Counted from the stretch's first letter, positions 43,621 through 53,794 are shown. The stretch is 64,000 nucleotides of DNA from Pedobacter heparinus DSM 2366 (GCF_000023825.1 NC_013061.1:930001-994000), one strand, 5' to 3'. The notes: generated by a model not told the origin, from the letters alone. Translations and numbers: made by a program.

Positions 43621-46020
43621 ATGAAGATATCATACAGTTGGCTTAAACAGTTCATTCAAACAGATCAAACACCACAGGAACTTTCATTAATATTGACCAA
43701 TATAGGTTTGGAGGTGGAGAGCCTTGAGACAGTACAAGCTGTTGCAGGTGGATTGGAAGGGCTGGTTATAGGTCATGTACTGAGCTGTGTGCAGCATCCG
43801 AATGCCGACCGCCTGCGGGTAACTACAGTTGATGTTGGCGGACCGGAAATTTTACAGATTGTTTGTGGAGCTCCTAATGTGGCCCAGGGCCAAAAGGTAG
43901 TAGTTGCAACAGTGGGCACTACAGTTTATCCGAATGAAGGGGAACCTTTTAAGATCAATAAATCAAAAATAAGGGGAGAGGTCTCTGAAGGTATGATCTG
44001 TGCCGAGGACGAGATCGGTTTGGGCATTTCTCATGATGGCATTATGGTATTGCCGGAGGATGCACAGGTAGGTACCCCCGCTAAAGTATATTTTAAGCTT
44101 GAAGATGATTTTCTTTATGAAATTGGCCTTACCCCAAACAGGGCTGATGCCGCATCGCATTTAGGTGTAGCCAGAGACCTGGCTGCTTATTTCCGTACGG
44201 ACATCCGGATGCCTGATATTTCCGGCTTTAAGGCAGATGAGGAAAGTTTGCTGATAGACGTTAAAGTTGAAGATACTGCTGCCGCCCCAAGGTACAGTAG
44301 CGTAACCATTAGTGGAGTTACTGTTAAGGCATCACCAGACTGGTTGCAGAATAAATTAAAAGTAATCGGTATCCGGCCAATCAATAACATCGTAGACATT
44401 ACCAATTATGTGTTGCACGACCTTGGTGTGCCACTTCACGCTTTTGATGCAGACCAGATCAAAGGAGCTAAAGTTATTGTGAAAAAATGTGCAGCAGGAA
44501 CACCTTTTGTAACACTTGACGGTGTAGAACGCAAATTATCTGCAGAAGACCTGATGATCTGTAATGCGGAAGAGCCGATGTGTATTGCAGGTGTTTTTGG
44601 CGGAAAAAGCTCTGGTATAAGCGACACCACAACCAACATATTTTTAGAGAGCGCCTATTTTAATGCGGTATCGGTTCGTAAAACCTCGAAAAGACATAGT
44701 TTAAAAACCGATGCTTCTTTCAGGTTTGAGCGTGGTACCGATCCGGATATGACGGTTGTTGCTTTAAAGCGTGCTGCTTTGCTCATCGCTGAACTTGGGA
44801 ATGGGAAAATCTCCTCCCCGGTTTCTGATATTTATCCTGAACCGGTAAAACCTTATGAGGTAGATGTAAATTACAGCAATATCAACAGGTTAATCGGTGC
44901 CGAAATTCCTGCTGAAGAAATTAAAGCCATTATCATTGCACTAGGAATTCATGTTGCAGCTGAAACTGCAGATGGCCTTAGCCTGAAGGTTCCTGCCTTT
45001 AAGGTAGATGTGACAAGGGAATGTGACATTACCGAGGAGGTGCTCAGGATTTACGGTTACAACAATATCGAAATCCCAAGCAAAATAAATGCTTCCTTAT
45101 CCTACAGCTCGAAACCTGATAAAGAGCAGACACAGCATGTGATTGCAGATATGCTTACTGCAAATGGCTTTTTAGAGATCTGGTGCAATTCATTAACTAA
45201 AGGGGCCTATTCAAAAGCTCCTGATGAAGCCGTACAGATCTTAAACCCTTTAAGTTCAGACCTGAACGTAATGCGTCAGGAACTGTTGATGCCTGCATTG
45301 GAAAGTGTTGCCTATAACCAAAACAGGAAAACAGCCGACATTAAGTTTTATGAATTTGGTAAAACTTATCATTTAATAGCTGGTAAATACGTAGAGCGTC
45401 CGCGTTTATTGATATTGCTTTCTGGTAATAACCAGGCCGAACAATGGAACCAAAAACCGGCCCCGGTTAGTTTTTATCATTTAAAGGCTGCTGTTGATGC
45501 TGTTATTGGTCGCTTGGGTATTGCTACTTATCAGCTGGAGGAAGTAAAAGATGAGCGTTTTGCTTTCGGGCTTAGGTATTTCAGAGGGGATAAAACGCTT
45601 GTAAGCTTTGGTGCGGCAACAGCGGCAGATAAAAAGAAAGCCGATGTAGATAAGGATGTTTATTATGCAGATTTTGACTGGGCTTTGCTTTTAGACCTGG
45701 TAAGGAAAAATAAAATTGTAAATAAAGAAGTGCCGAAATACCCGGCAGTACGCAGAGATCTGTCTATGCTGGTGGATACAGATGTAACGTTTGACACGTT
45801 AAAGTCTATCGCATTTAAGACCGAGAAGAAGCTGATCCGGAATGTACAGGTATTTGATGTATACATCGGAGATAAACTGCCGGCGGGTAAAAAGTCGTAC
45901 GCCCTTAACTTTACACTTCAGGATGAAGAGCAGACCTTAACCGATAAACAGATTGATGCAGTTATGCAAAAAATTATGCATAACTTAGCACAAACAGTTA
46001 ATGCAGAAATTAGAAAATAA
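43621..46020 (+). CDS. pheT: Phenylalanyl-tRNA synthetase beta subunit
   Basis: A 799-residue subunit of the alpha2-beta2 enzyme that charges tRNA-Phe. Domain order: N-terminal OB/tRNA-binding domain with SLIL and HPNADRLRVTTVDVG (about 40-160), editing B3/B4 region with NIVDITNYVLHDLGVPLHAFDAD, B5 with TRECDITEEVLRIYGYNNIE, and the C-terminal anticodon-binding FDX domain (KYPAVRRDLSMLVD). The length is normal. It precedes two cell-division type genes with short gaps (11 and 32 bases). Confidence 0.98.
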   Translation: MKISYSWLKQFIQTDQTPQELSLILTNIGLEVESLETVQAVAGGLEGLVIGHVLSCVQHPNADRLRVTTVDVGGPEILQIVCGAPNVAQGQKVVVATVGTTVYPNEGEPFKINKSKIRGEVSEGMICAEDEIGLGISHDGIMVLPEDAQVGTPAKVYFKLEDDFLYEIGLTPNRADAASHLGVARDLAAYFRTDIRMPDISGFKADEESLLIDVKVEDTAAAPRYSSVTISGVTVKASPDWLQNKLKVIGIRPINNIVDITNYVLHDLGVPLHAFDADQIKGAKVIVKKCAAGTPFVTLDGVERKLSAEDLMICNAEEPMCIAGVFGGKSSGISDTTTNIFLESAYFNAVSVRKTSKRHSLKTDASFRFERGTDPDMTVVALKRAALLIAELGNGKISSPVSDIYPEPVKPYEVDVNYSNINRLIGAEIPAEEIKAIIIALGIHVAAETADGLSLKVPAFKVDVTRECDITEEVLRIYGYNNIEIPSKINASLSYSSKPDKEQTQHVIADMLTANGFLEIWCNSLTKGAYSKAPDEAVQILNPLSSDLNVMRQELLMPALESVAYNQNRKTADIKFYEFGKTYHLIAGKYVERPRLLILLSGNNQAEQWNQKPAPVSFYHLKAAVDAVIGRLGIATYQLEEVKDERFAFGLRYFRGDKTLVSFGAATAADKKKADVDKDVYYADFDWALLLDLVRKNKIVNKEVPKYPAVRRDLSMLVDTDVTFDTLKSIAFKTEKKLIRNVQVFDVYIGDKLPAGKKSYALNFTLQDEEQTLTDKQIDAVMQKIMHNLAQTVNAEIRK

Positions 46021-46031
46021 AAAATACTTTC

Positions 46032-46322
46032 ATGTCATCAGTTGCAGATCAATTAACCTCCGTATTGCAGAAAACAGCTCGCTTAATAGAGCTTTGTAGT
46101 GCATTACAAGAAGAAAATGACCTGTTGAAACTGGAAAATGAATCGGTAAAAGTAGCGCTAAATGCTTCCAGAAATAAGCATACAGATCTGGAAGAAAAGC
46201 TCAGGGTTTTAAAGTTGGCGAAAAGTATTGAAGGTACAAGTGAAAAGACACTTGATATAAAGCAAAAAATTAACGATTTTGTGCGTGAAATAGATAAGTG
46301 TGTTGTATTGCTTAAAAAATAA
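46032..46322 (+). CDS. Small coiled-coil protein upstream of zapA
   Basis: A 96-residue, nearly wholly helical coiled-coil protein (LIELCSALQEENDLLKLENE, then KHTDLEEKLRVLKLAKSIE). Two heptad-rich helices are separated by a short break around residue 72. It begins 11 bases after pheT and ends 32 bases before zapA, which points to a partner of ZapA in the division ring, like ZapB in other groups. No sequence homology to ZapB was judged. Confidence 0.75.
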   Translation: MSSVADQLTSVLQKTARLIELCSALQEENDLLKLENESVKVALNASRNKHTDLEEKLRVLKLAKSIEGTSEKTLDIKQKINDFVREIDKCVVLLKK

Positions 46323-46354
46323 GTAATATCAGAAAAGTGAAACAAAGCTAAGAA

Positions 46355-46645
46355 ATGGGAGAAATCTCGATAAAAATAACTATTTCTGATCGTATTTATC
46401 CTTTAAAGGTGAATACGGAAGAAGAAGAAATTGTAAGGCGGGCAGCCAAAATTATTAATGAGCGCATAAAAGACTATCAGGAAAATTATGCGGTCAGAGA
46501 TAAGCAGGATTTACTTTCTATGGCAGTATTGCATTACGCAACGGCAGTACTGAGGGTAGAGAATAAAGTTCAGCACCAGGATACAGCTGTTGCCGAGAAG
46601 GTGGAAGAACTGGATAGTTTATTAAACGATTTTTTTTCTAAATAG
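46355..46645 (+). CDS. zapA: Cell division protein ZapA
   Basis: A 96-residue FtsZ-ring associated protein. The N-terminal beta domain (EISIKITISDRIYPLKVN, with EEEEIVRRAAKIINERIKDY, about 22-40) and the C-terminal helix with NKVQHQDTAV are typical of ZapA. It crosslinks FtsZ filaments. The preceding coiled-coil protein probably acts with it; a likely 6S RNA follows. Confidence 0.92.
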   Translation: MGEISIKITISDRIYPLKVNTEEEEIVRRAAKIINERIKDYQENYAVRDKQDLLSMAVLHYATAVLRVENKVQHQDTAVAEKVEELDSLLNDFFSK

Positions 46646-46685
46646 AGGTACGTTCTTTATATAAGTTAAGATTAGCACAAAGATA

Positions 46686-46863
46686 TAGCCGCAGCTAGGT
46701 TTTTGGGTTTCACTATTTTTAAAACTTAACACTTCAATATTTATAGGATTGAGAGGGTGTATTTCATCTGCATTCGTGCACCTGAAAATGACTTAAATCC
46801 TAATTTTAATTAGTTGAGGTTTTTAAAACGAGGGGCCCAAGGAATTAGTTGCGGTTTTTTTTT
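46686..46863 (+). ncRNA. ssrS: Candidate 6S RNA (ssrS) between zapA and rny
   Basis: A ~178-nt rod-shaped fold. A 22-bp closing stem pairs 46689-46710 with 46833-46854, with one A.G mismatch and some G.U pairs (CCGCAGCTA with TAGTTGCGG at the base). A central bubble follows (46711-46743 opposite 46803-46832), then an apical stem TAGGATT (46744-46750) with AATCCTA (46796-46802) and an AGGGTGT/GCACCT tip. The 3' side ends in a T run to 46863. The layout, size and place after zapA all fit 6S RNA, which binds RNA polymerase by mimicking an open promoter. No alignment was run. Confidence 0.65.
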
Positions 46864-46958
46864 AAATAAAATATAAATGATCAGATAGGATTAACGTCCC
46901 GGAGGGATGATACTGCTCAAAGGATTGTATCTGATTAAACAATAAATAAAAATAGAGA

Positions 46959-48512
46959 ATGGAAATATTAGGATATGTACTGGCCGGCCTTGTGGTTGGT
47001 GTTCTGGTGGGGAGGTACCTGTTAAGGAACCTGCTCAAAGCGCAAGAAATTGCAGCCCAGACCAAAGTAAAAAAGATGCTGAAAGATGCTGAAAGCAAGG
47101 CTGAGATTTTAAAAAAGGACAGGCTGCTGGAAGCAAAAGAGAAATTTTTACAATTGAAGTCGGAACACGAACAGGAAGTAAATGCAAAAAATAACCTGAT
47201 CAATCAACGCGAAAACTCACTTAAGCAAAAAGAACAATCTTTAAATTCTAAACTGGAAAATGCCAGCCGCAAAGAACAGGAACTGGATAACCATAAGAAG
47301 AATCTGGAAAAGCAAACTGAAATTGCCATAAAGAAACAGGAAGAGGTTGACTTACTAAAAAACCAGCATGTTACCCAACTGGAAACAATTGCCGGTTTAA
47401 GTGCTGAGGAAGCCAAAAGCCAATTGGTAGAGACCATGAAACAGGAAGCCCGTACGCAGGCCATGATCCAGGTAAAGGACATTGTGGATGAGGCTAAACT
47501 GACTGCGACTAAAGAAGCTAAAAAGGTGGTTATCCAGACCATACAGCGTACTGCGGTAGAGGCTGCGATCGAAAACACGGTGTCTATCTTTCATATTGAA
47601 AGTGATGAGATCAAGGGCCGTGTAATTGGCCGCGAAGGTCGTAACATTCGTGCACTTGAGGCTGCTACAGGAATCGAGATCATTGTAGATGACACTCCTG
47701 AGGCCATCATTTTATCGGGATTTGACCCGGTAAGGAGAGAGATTGCCCGTTTGGCCCTGCACCGTTTGGTAACAGATGGCAGGATTCACCCTGCGCGTAT
47801 TGAAGAAGTGGTTGCCAAAACGAAGAAACAGATTGAAGATGAGATTGTAGAGATTGGCGAAAGGACGGTTATTGACCTAGGTATCCATGGTTTGCACCCT
47901 GAACTGATCAGGATGGTTGGACGTATGCGCTACCGTTCTTCTTATGGACAAAATTTATTGCATCACTCGCGTGAGGTAGCAAATTTTTGTGCTACTATGG
48001 CGGCCGAGTTGGGTTTAAATGCTAAAATGGCCAAGCGTGCCGGATTGTTGCATGATATAGGTAAGGTGCCTGATGATAATCCTGAATTGCCACACGCAAT
48101 TTTGGGTATGCAGCTGGCAGAAAAATATAAAGAGCATCCGGAAATATGCAATGCCATTGGCGCTCACCACGACGAGATCGAAATGACTTCAATGATCTCG
48201 CCGATTATCCAGGCTTGTGATGCCATATCCGGTGCCCGTCCGGGTGCCCGACGTGAAGTTGTTGAAAGTTATATCAAACGTTTAAAGGAACTGGAAGAAC
48301 TGGCACTTTCTTATCCAGGAGTAGAAAAGACCTTTGCCATACAGGCAGGTCGTGAGCTTCGTGTAGTGGTAGAAAGTGAAAGGGTAACAGACCAGCAGGC
48401 GGAACTGCTTGCTGCAGATATCTCTAACCGTATACAAACGGAAATGACTTATCCCGGACAGATTAAGGTAACAGTAATCAGGGAAACAAGATCGGTAGCT
48501 TTTGCAAAATAG
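46959..48512 (+). CDS. rny: Ribonuclease Y
   Basis: A 517-residue membrane-anchored endoribonuclease that starts mRNA decay. One N-terminal membrane helix (about 5-22, [15 protein letters not shown]), a long coiled coil (about 30-170), a KH RNA-binding domain with [19 protein letters not shown] (about 219-237) and the HD domain with [12 protein letters not shown] (about 361-372) and [11 protein letters not shown]. The length and motif order are standard. A strong terminator follows at 48543. Confidence 0.97.
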   Translation: MEILGYVLAGLVVGVLVGRYLLRNLLKAQEIAAQTKVKKMLKDAESKAEILKKDRLLEAKEKFLQLKSEHEQEVNAKNNLINQRENSLKQKEQSLNSKLENASRKEQELDNHKKNLEKQTEIAIKKQEEVDLLKNQHVTQLETIAGLSAEEAKSQLVETMKQEARTQAMIQVKDIVDEAKLTATKEAKKVVIQTIQRTAVEAAIENTVSIFHIESDEIKGRVIGREGRNIRALEAATGIEIIVDDTPEAIILSGFDPVRREIARLALHRLVTDGRIHPARIEEVVAKTKKQIEDEIVEIGERTVIDLGIHGLHPELIRMVGRMRYRSSYGQNLLHHSREVANFCATMAAELGLNAKMAKRAGLLHDIGKVPDDNPELPHAILGMQLAEKYKEHPEICNAIGAHHDEIEMTSMISPIIQACDAISGARPGARREVVESYIKRLKELEELALSYPGVEKTFAIQAGRELRVVVESERVTDQQAELLAADISNRIQTEMTYPGQIKVTVIRETRSVAFAK

Positions 48513-48542
48513 CGATCTCCTGAACTGCAGATAAGATTTAGT

Positions 48543-48574
48543 AAAGCGATGGATTATTCCATCGCTTTTTTTAT
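48543..48574 (+). terminator. Terminator after rny
   Basis: AAAGCGATGGA (48543-48553) pairs with TCCATCGCTTT (48558-48568) around a four-base loop, followed by T residues. Confidence 0.93.
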
Positions 48575-48599
48575 TTTTACATACCTAAATTAAAATAAG

Positions 48600-49127
48600 A
48601 TGAAGAAGGCGAAAAATAAAGGAACGGTTGCTGCAGCACCTAAAAAGGCTGTGGATGTGCTTTTTGACAAGTATGCAGAAAGTCACCAAAACCCTACCAA
48701 TGAATTGATTCACTGGATTTGTGTTCCGCTAATTGTTTTTAGTCTGCTTGGTTTGGTATGGGCAATTCCGTTTCCATATCTTGAGTTTCTGGGTAAGTTT
48801 AATGGCTTTCTGAACTGGGCATCATTTCTGATTGCATTTTCCCTGTACTATTATTTTACTTTGTCGCCCGTATTGTCTTTTTTGATGCTGTGGGTAATCA
48901 GCCTGATGAGTTATCTCATCGTTCAGCTGGAATATTGGCAGGCCGGTGGAGGCCCTGCGGTCTGGTTAGTTTGTCTGGTGATTTTTGTACTTGCTTGGAT
49001 CGGACAATTTATCGGGCATAAAATAGAAGGAAAGAAGCCTTCGTTTCTGGAAGATGTTAAGTTCCTGTTAATTGGCCCTATTTGGTTATTGCATTTCATC
49101 TGCAAAAAAGCAGGCTTGAGGTATTGA
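48600..49127 (+). CDS. Mpo1-like (DUF962) membrane protein
   Basis: A 175-residue protein with about four membrane helices. The opening FDKYAESHQNPTNELIHWICVP and the closing GWIGQFIGHKIEGKKPS-type segment (IGQFIGHKIEGKKPSFLEDV) are the DUF962 hallmarks with conserved histidines. The yeast member Mpo1 is an iron-dependent dioxygenase that breaks down 2-hydroxy fatty acids in phytosphingosine degradation; by analogy this protein may act on 2-hydroxy fatty acids of sphingolipids, which this group of bacteria makes. Confidence 0.88.
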   Translation: MKKAKNKGTVAAAPKKAVDVLFDKYAESHQNPTNELIHWICVPLIVFSLLGLVWAIPFPYLEFLGKFNGFLNWASFLIAFSLYYYFTLSPVLSFLMLWVISLMSYLIVQLEYWQAGGGPAVWLVCLVIFVLAWIGQFIGHKIEGKKPSFLEDVKFLLIGPIWLLHFICKKAGLRY

Positions 49128-49239
49128 TCTGAAATGGTATTAATATTAAATTAACATTTGGGTAAACGAATGGTAATTTGTTGCTAACACATAGCTAACA
49201 TTGTGGTAATAGCTTTGCTGGAAATTAATATACGGCAAA

Positions 49240-52041
49240 TTGAAATCACAACTACACCTCAAAAAAGCATTAATTACGGCTCTATTTGTAATTATCGGCG
49301 CAACGGTATTTGCGCAAACTGGAAAAATTTCGGGTAAAGTATCGGATAAGAAAACCGGTGAAACACTGATTGGTGTTACGGTTAAAATTAAGGGTACAAC
49401 AAAAGGGATGGCTACCGATGTAGATGGAAAATATTCTATAACCGGATTGGCAACAGGAAAATACATCCTGGTTTTTCAATATGTAGGTTATACGGGCAAA
49501 GAGATTAGCGGGGTTGAAGTGGTGACAGGAAAGAATACCATATTTGATGTGATCCTAGATGAAGCTGGAGGGCAGAAGCTGAATGAAGTTGTGATCCAGG
49601 GGAGCTTTAAAAAGGAGAGCATCAATGCATTGTATGCACAACAAAAAAACAGTGCGGTAATTTCTGATGGTGTTTCATCTGAGATTATTAAACGCTCACC
49701 AGATAAGAATACATCGGATGTTTTGAAACGTGTAAGCGGAGCAACAATACAAGACAATAAGTTTGTAGTGATCCGCGGTTTAAGTGACAGATATAATACT
49801 GCCACACTTGACGGTGCTTCATTGCCAAGTACAGAACCTAATCGTAAAGCATTTTCTTTTGATATTGTCCCTTCAAACCTGGTAGAAAATTTAATAGTGA
49901 GTAAAACGGCTACACCCGATCTTCCTGCCGATTTTACGGGTGGTGCAATCCAGATCTCGACTAAAGATATTCCAGATAATAACTTCATCAGCATTGGTGT
50001 GGGTGCAGGTTATAATTCTGCTTCTACTTTTAAAAATTTTAAAAGCGGAGTAAGAACAGCAACCGATTATTTCGGCTTTGACAATGGCGATAAATCATTA
50101 CCTTCAAATTTTCCGTCACGTAATAGGATTATAGGTGGAGCATTAACAACAGAACAGGGTATTGCCGCGATGAACCGTCTTCCGTCTGATTGGAAAACGT
50201 ACAATAATACTGCTTTACCCACTCAAAACTACCAATTTACATTGGGTAGGGTTAAGGATTTTAAAGATAGCAACAATAAGTTTGGTGCGCTAATCTCGTT
50301 GACCTACAGAAATTCGCAGACAATCAGTAATGATGTAATACGCGATTATGTAAATGTTGATTATCATGATAATATTTATAAATTCTCAACCAATATAGGT
50401 GCACTGGCAAATTTCGCTTATACCTATGGTAAAAGTAAGATCACATTTAAAAATATCTATAACAGAACTTTTGATGATCAATATTTGAGTAGAGCTGGGT
50501 ATAATAGTGATAGAAACCGGGATATCAAGTTCTATGCATTCGATTTAATGCAAAAATCGTTATTTAAATCTACATTAGAAGGTACACATGCATTGGGTGA
50601 AAATAATTCAAAAATCAATTGGTCCTTGAGTTATGCCAACATTTTAAACGATCAGCCAGATCAGAAGAAGATTTCTTACCAAAGAAATCCGTCAGATATC
50701 GGTACTGATAACTATGCTTATATAGCAAGTACAGGTACAGTAAGTAAAGAAAATTCGAGGTTGTTCTCAAAATTAAATGAAAACAACTTTAGTGGTGGAT
50801 TAAATTATACGCTACCTGTAAAGATGTTTGGTCAGGGGGCAACATTTAAGACCGGCTTAAATTCTATCTATCGCGATCGTAAGTTTGATGCAAGATTCAT
50901 AGGGTTTAGGGCAAACTCAAGTTCGCCAGATGCAGATGCGATAAGCAGAAGACCGTTAAGGAGTTTGTATGCTAAAGATGCAATCAATAGCGGCGCCTAT
51001 TTTTTGGATGATATTTCGGCGGATGCAGATAGTTATACTGCTCATTCATTAACCAATGCAGGTTATTTAATGTTGGATAACAAATTCGGAGAAAAATCCA
51101 GATTGGTATGGGGTGTAAGGGTTGAACAATTTAATGTAGTATTGGACGCTAAAGTTCCTACTCCACAAACATCAGTTGATGACAATTATATAGATGTTTT
51201 ACCATCGGCAAATTATACTTATAGCTTAACAGATAAAATCAACTTAAGGGCCTCTTATTACCGTACCCTGGCAAGACCAGAGTTTAGAGAGTTGGCTTCT
51301 ACTTCTATTTACGATTATGAATTATTGGCCCTGCAACAAGGTAATCCAAATCTGAAGGAGGCAAAAATTGATAATGCTGATATTCGTTTCGAATTCTATC
51401 CACAGGCAGGGCAAATCATTTCGGTATCTGCTTTTTATAAAAAATTCAACAATGCTATCGAATCATTTAACAGCGACGGCGGCTCATCAAGAATCATCAC
51501 TTATATTAATTCAGATAAGGTGAATGTATATGGAGTTGAACTGGAATTCCGTAAATCCCTGGATTTTATTGCCAAAACCGATTTCTTGGAGAAAACTATT
51601 TTTTATACCAACCTTTCCTTAATTAAATCGAAAGTTGAAACAAATAATACGGGTATCAACCTAAAAGATACAAGCAGACCAATGGTTGGGCAAGCACCAT
51701 ATATTATCAATGCTGGTTTACAACATAGTTTTTTAAGCGATAAACTGAATTTTAACGCACTTTATAATAGAGTAGGCCGTAAGTTAAATGTTGCTGGGGG
51801 TGTTTTGTTTCCTGCAATTTGGGAAGCACCTAGAAACGTGGTCGACTTACAGGTGGCGTTGAAAGTAATCAAAAACAAAGGGGAAATTAAATTTAACGCA
51901 GGCGATATTCTGAATAACCGTATTACGCAATATTACGATAACGATTCGGATAAAAAATACAACCGAGCTAAAGGTGATGAAACGATCAGCAGCTACAAGC
52001 CAGGCAGCAATTATTCTGTATCCTTTAATTACACATTCTAA
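49240..52041 (+). CDS. TonB-dependent receptor with carboxypeptidase-like domain
   Basis: A 933-residue outer-membrane receptor. Signal peptide to about 26 (TVFAQ), a carboxypeptidase-regulatory-like domain (KVSDKKTGETLIGVTVKIKG), then a plug with SSEIIKRSPDKNTSDVLKRVSG and FVVIRGLSDRYNTATLDGA, typical of the colicin-receptor type with a C-terminal OMP_b-brl domain. It ends in NYSVSFNYTF. No ATG is available at a sensible position; the start is TTG at 49240. It forms a pair with the lipoprotein at 52157. The substrate is not known. Confidence 0.9.
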   Translation: MKSQLHLKKALITALFVIIGATVFAQTGKISGKVSDKKTGETLIGVTVKIKGTTKGMATDVDGKYSITGLATGKYILVFQYVGYTGKEISGVEVVTGKNTIFDVILDEAGGQKLNEVVIQGSFKKESINALYAQQKNSAVISDGVSSEIIKRSPDKNTSDVLKRVSGATIQDNKFVVIRGLSDRYNTATLDGASLPSTEPNRKAFSFDIVPSNLVENLIVSKTATPDLPADFTGGAIQISTKDIPDNNFISIGVGAGYNSASTFKNFKSGVRTATDYFGFDNGDKSLPSNFPSRNRIIGGALTTEQGIAAMNRLPSDWKTYNNTALPTQNYQFTLGRVKDFKDSNNKFGALISLTYRNSQTISNDVIRDYVNVDYHDNIYKFSTNIGALANFAYTYGKSKITFKNIYNRTFDDQYLSRAGYNSDRNRDIKFYAFDLMQKSLFKSTLEGTHALGENNSKINWSLSYANILNDQPDQKKISYQRNPSDIGTDNYAYIASTGTVSKENSRLFSKLNENNFSGGLNYTLPVKMFGQGATFKTGLNSIYRDRKFDARFIGFRANSSSPDADAISRRPLRSLYAKDAINSGAYFLDDISADADSYTAHSLTNAGYLMLDNKFGEKSRLVWGVRVEQFNVVLDAKVPTPQTSVDDNYIDVLPSANYTYSLTDKINLRASYYRTLARPEFRELASTSIYDYELLALQQGNPNLKEAKIDNADIRFEFYPQAGQIISVSAFYKKFNNAIESFNSDGGSSRIITYINSDKVNVYGVELEFRKSLDFIAKTDFLEKTIFYTNLSLIKSKVETNNTGINLKDTSRPMVGQAPYIINAGLQHSFLSDKLNFNALYNRVGRKLNVAGGVLFPAIWEAPRNVVDLQVALKVIKNKGEIKFNAGDILNNRITQYYDNDSDKKYNRAKGDETISSYKPGSNYSVSFNYTF

Positions 52042-52156
52042 TGTTAAGTAAAGATTAATAGTGACCGGTAATATTTAATGATTATTTAAACAGCTATTAA
52101 TGTCTGATTTACATCTAATTAACAGTTTTGTATATAATAAATTAAAACATATAAAA

Positions 52157-53599
52157 ATGAAAAAACAGTTACTAGCTTCTATTTTTGGCCTGCTTGTATT
52201 CTTAACAAGCTGCTCAAAAAGCACTGATGATGATGGAGATATAAATCCACCTGCCACGGGTACGGTTGAGGTTTCAGGAGATATTACGACAAGCACAACA
52301 TGGAGTGCAGATAAAATCTACCTTTTAAAAGGAAATGTTTTTGTAACCAATAATGCTACATTAACCATTGAGCCAGGGACAATTATCAAAGGTGATAAAG
52401 GTACTAAAGGTGCTTTAATCATTACCAGAGGCGCTAAAATTATGGCTGTTGGTACAGTTGAGAAACCAATTGTATTTACTTCAAGCATTACTGCTGGTGC
52501 CCGTAAAGAAGGAGATTGGGGCGGTGTAATTTTATTGGGTAAAGCGCAAAATAATTTGGGTACCTCAGTGCCGATTGAAGGTATTTCTGATGCAACTGAT
52601 AAAGGTAAACACGGTGGTACCGATAATACTGATAATTCGGGTATAATGAAATATGTACGTATAGAATTTGCAGGTATTGCGCTAAGTCCGGATAACGAAA
52701 TCAACGGTTTAACTTTTGGGTCTGTTGGGTCTGGTACTACAATCGATTATATCGAGGTGTATCGTTCGGGTGATGATGCTTACGAATGGTTCGGTGGTGC
52801 CGTTAACTGTTCTCACTTATTGGCTATCGACAGCTGGGATGATGATTTTGATACAGATAACGGTTTCTCTGGTAAAGTTCAATTCGGGTTAGCACAGCGT
52901 TTAGCTGTAACTGCCGACGTTTCTGGTTCAAACGGTTTTGAATCAGATAACAATGCCGCTGGTGATAACGCTACACCACAAACATCAGCTGTGTTTTCAA
53001 ATATGACCATTTTAGGTCCGGTAGCCTCTGGTGGCAGCAGTATTAATGCTAACTTTCAGCATGGCGCTCAAATCCGTCGCAACTCTGCAATGAGCTTATT
53101 CAACTCAGTAATTGTTGGTTACACAGAAGGTGTGTTTTATGATGATGGATTGCCAACTACACCTGTAGGTGGTGTTCTTTTGAATTCCTCCCTTAACCTT
53201 ACGGCGGGTAGATCTGTATTTGCTAACAACTTAGTTTATAACAGCAATAGTAAAAACAATCAGATTAAAGCATCTAATGCAACAGCGCTAGGTGTAATTA
53301 CTCCATTGTTAACAGTTGCGAATACATTTGATGCAAGTGCTACAGCAGAGAGTATCTTTATCAGTCCTTATAAATATTCTGCAGATTTAGTTGCAGCCGC
53401 CAGAGTTGGTACACCAGATTTTACTGTAAAAACTGGCTCTGCCGCAGCTTCAGGTGCTGCATTTACCAACGCAAAATTAGCGTCAGGATTTACATCTGTA
53501 GCTTACAGAGGTGCTTTTGGTACTGATAACTGGGCTGCAGGCTGGGCTCATTTCGATCCGCAATCTTTACCTTACACTACGCCTGGTGCTGTAAAATAA
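52157..53599 (+). CDS. Beta-helix type surface lipoprotein paired with the TonB receptor
   Basis: A 480-residue lipoprotein: signal peptide with FLTSC (Cys at about 19), then STDDDGDINPP. The rest is rich in short beta strands with repeated turns (LLKGNVFVTNNATLTIEPGT, AKIMAVGTVEKPIVFTSS, DWGGVILLGKAQNN), which suggests a right-handed parallel beta-helix. It lies 115 bases after the TonB receptor and probably serves as its surface partner. I chose the ATG at 52157 because it starts the signal peptide; an earlier in-frame ATG at 52100 adds a non-signal tail. Proteins of this type are frequent in the phylum and of unknown ligand. Confidence 0.82.
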   Translation: MKKQLLASIFGLLVFLTSCSKSTDDDGDINPPATGTVEVSGDITTSTTWSADKIYLLKGNVFVTNNATLTIEPGTIIKGDKGTKGALIITRGAKIMAVGTVEKPIVFTSSITAGARKEGDWGGVILLGKAQNNLGTSVPIEGISDATDKGKHGGTDNTDNSGIMKYVRIEFAGIALSPDNEINGLTFGSVGSGTTIDYIEVYRSGDDAYEWFGGAVNCSHLLAIDSWDDDFDTDNGFSGKVQFGLAQRLAVTADVSGSNGFESDNNAAGDNATPQTSAVFSNMTILGPVASGGSSINANFQHGAQIRRNSAMSLFNSVIVGYTEGVFYDDGLPTTPVGGVLLNSSLNLTAGRSVFANNLVYNSNSKNNQIKASNATALGVITPLLTVANTFDASATAESIFISPYKYSADLVAAARVGTPDFTVKTGSAAASGAAFTNAKLASGFTSVAYRGAFGTDNWAAGWAHFDPQSLPYTTPGAVK

Positions 53600-53615
53600 T
53601 ATTTTAAACTATATA

Positions 53616-53653
53616 AAAAGGGCCTTCATGCATTTACATGGAGGCCTTTTTGT
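53616..53653 (+). terminator. Terminator after the beta-helix lipoprotein
   Basis: AAAAGGGCCTTCATG (53616-53630) pairs with CATGGAGGCCTTTTT (53637-53651), with one mismatch and a six-base loop. Confidence 0.85.
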
Positions 53654-53794
53654 TTATCCTGCAGGATATATATAAAAGTAGTGGATGAATACCTATACGG
53701 CTGTAGTTAGTAAAACTTAATATAAGCTTAACACAGCAACTGTAGCATTAACAGGCATACTTGCGTATAAGCTATAAATAAATCAAAACAAATT

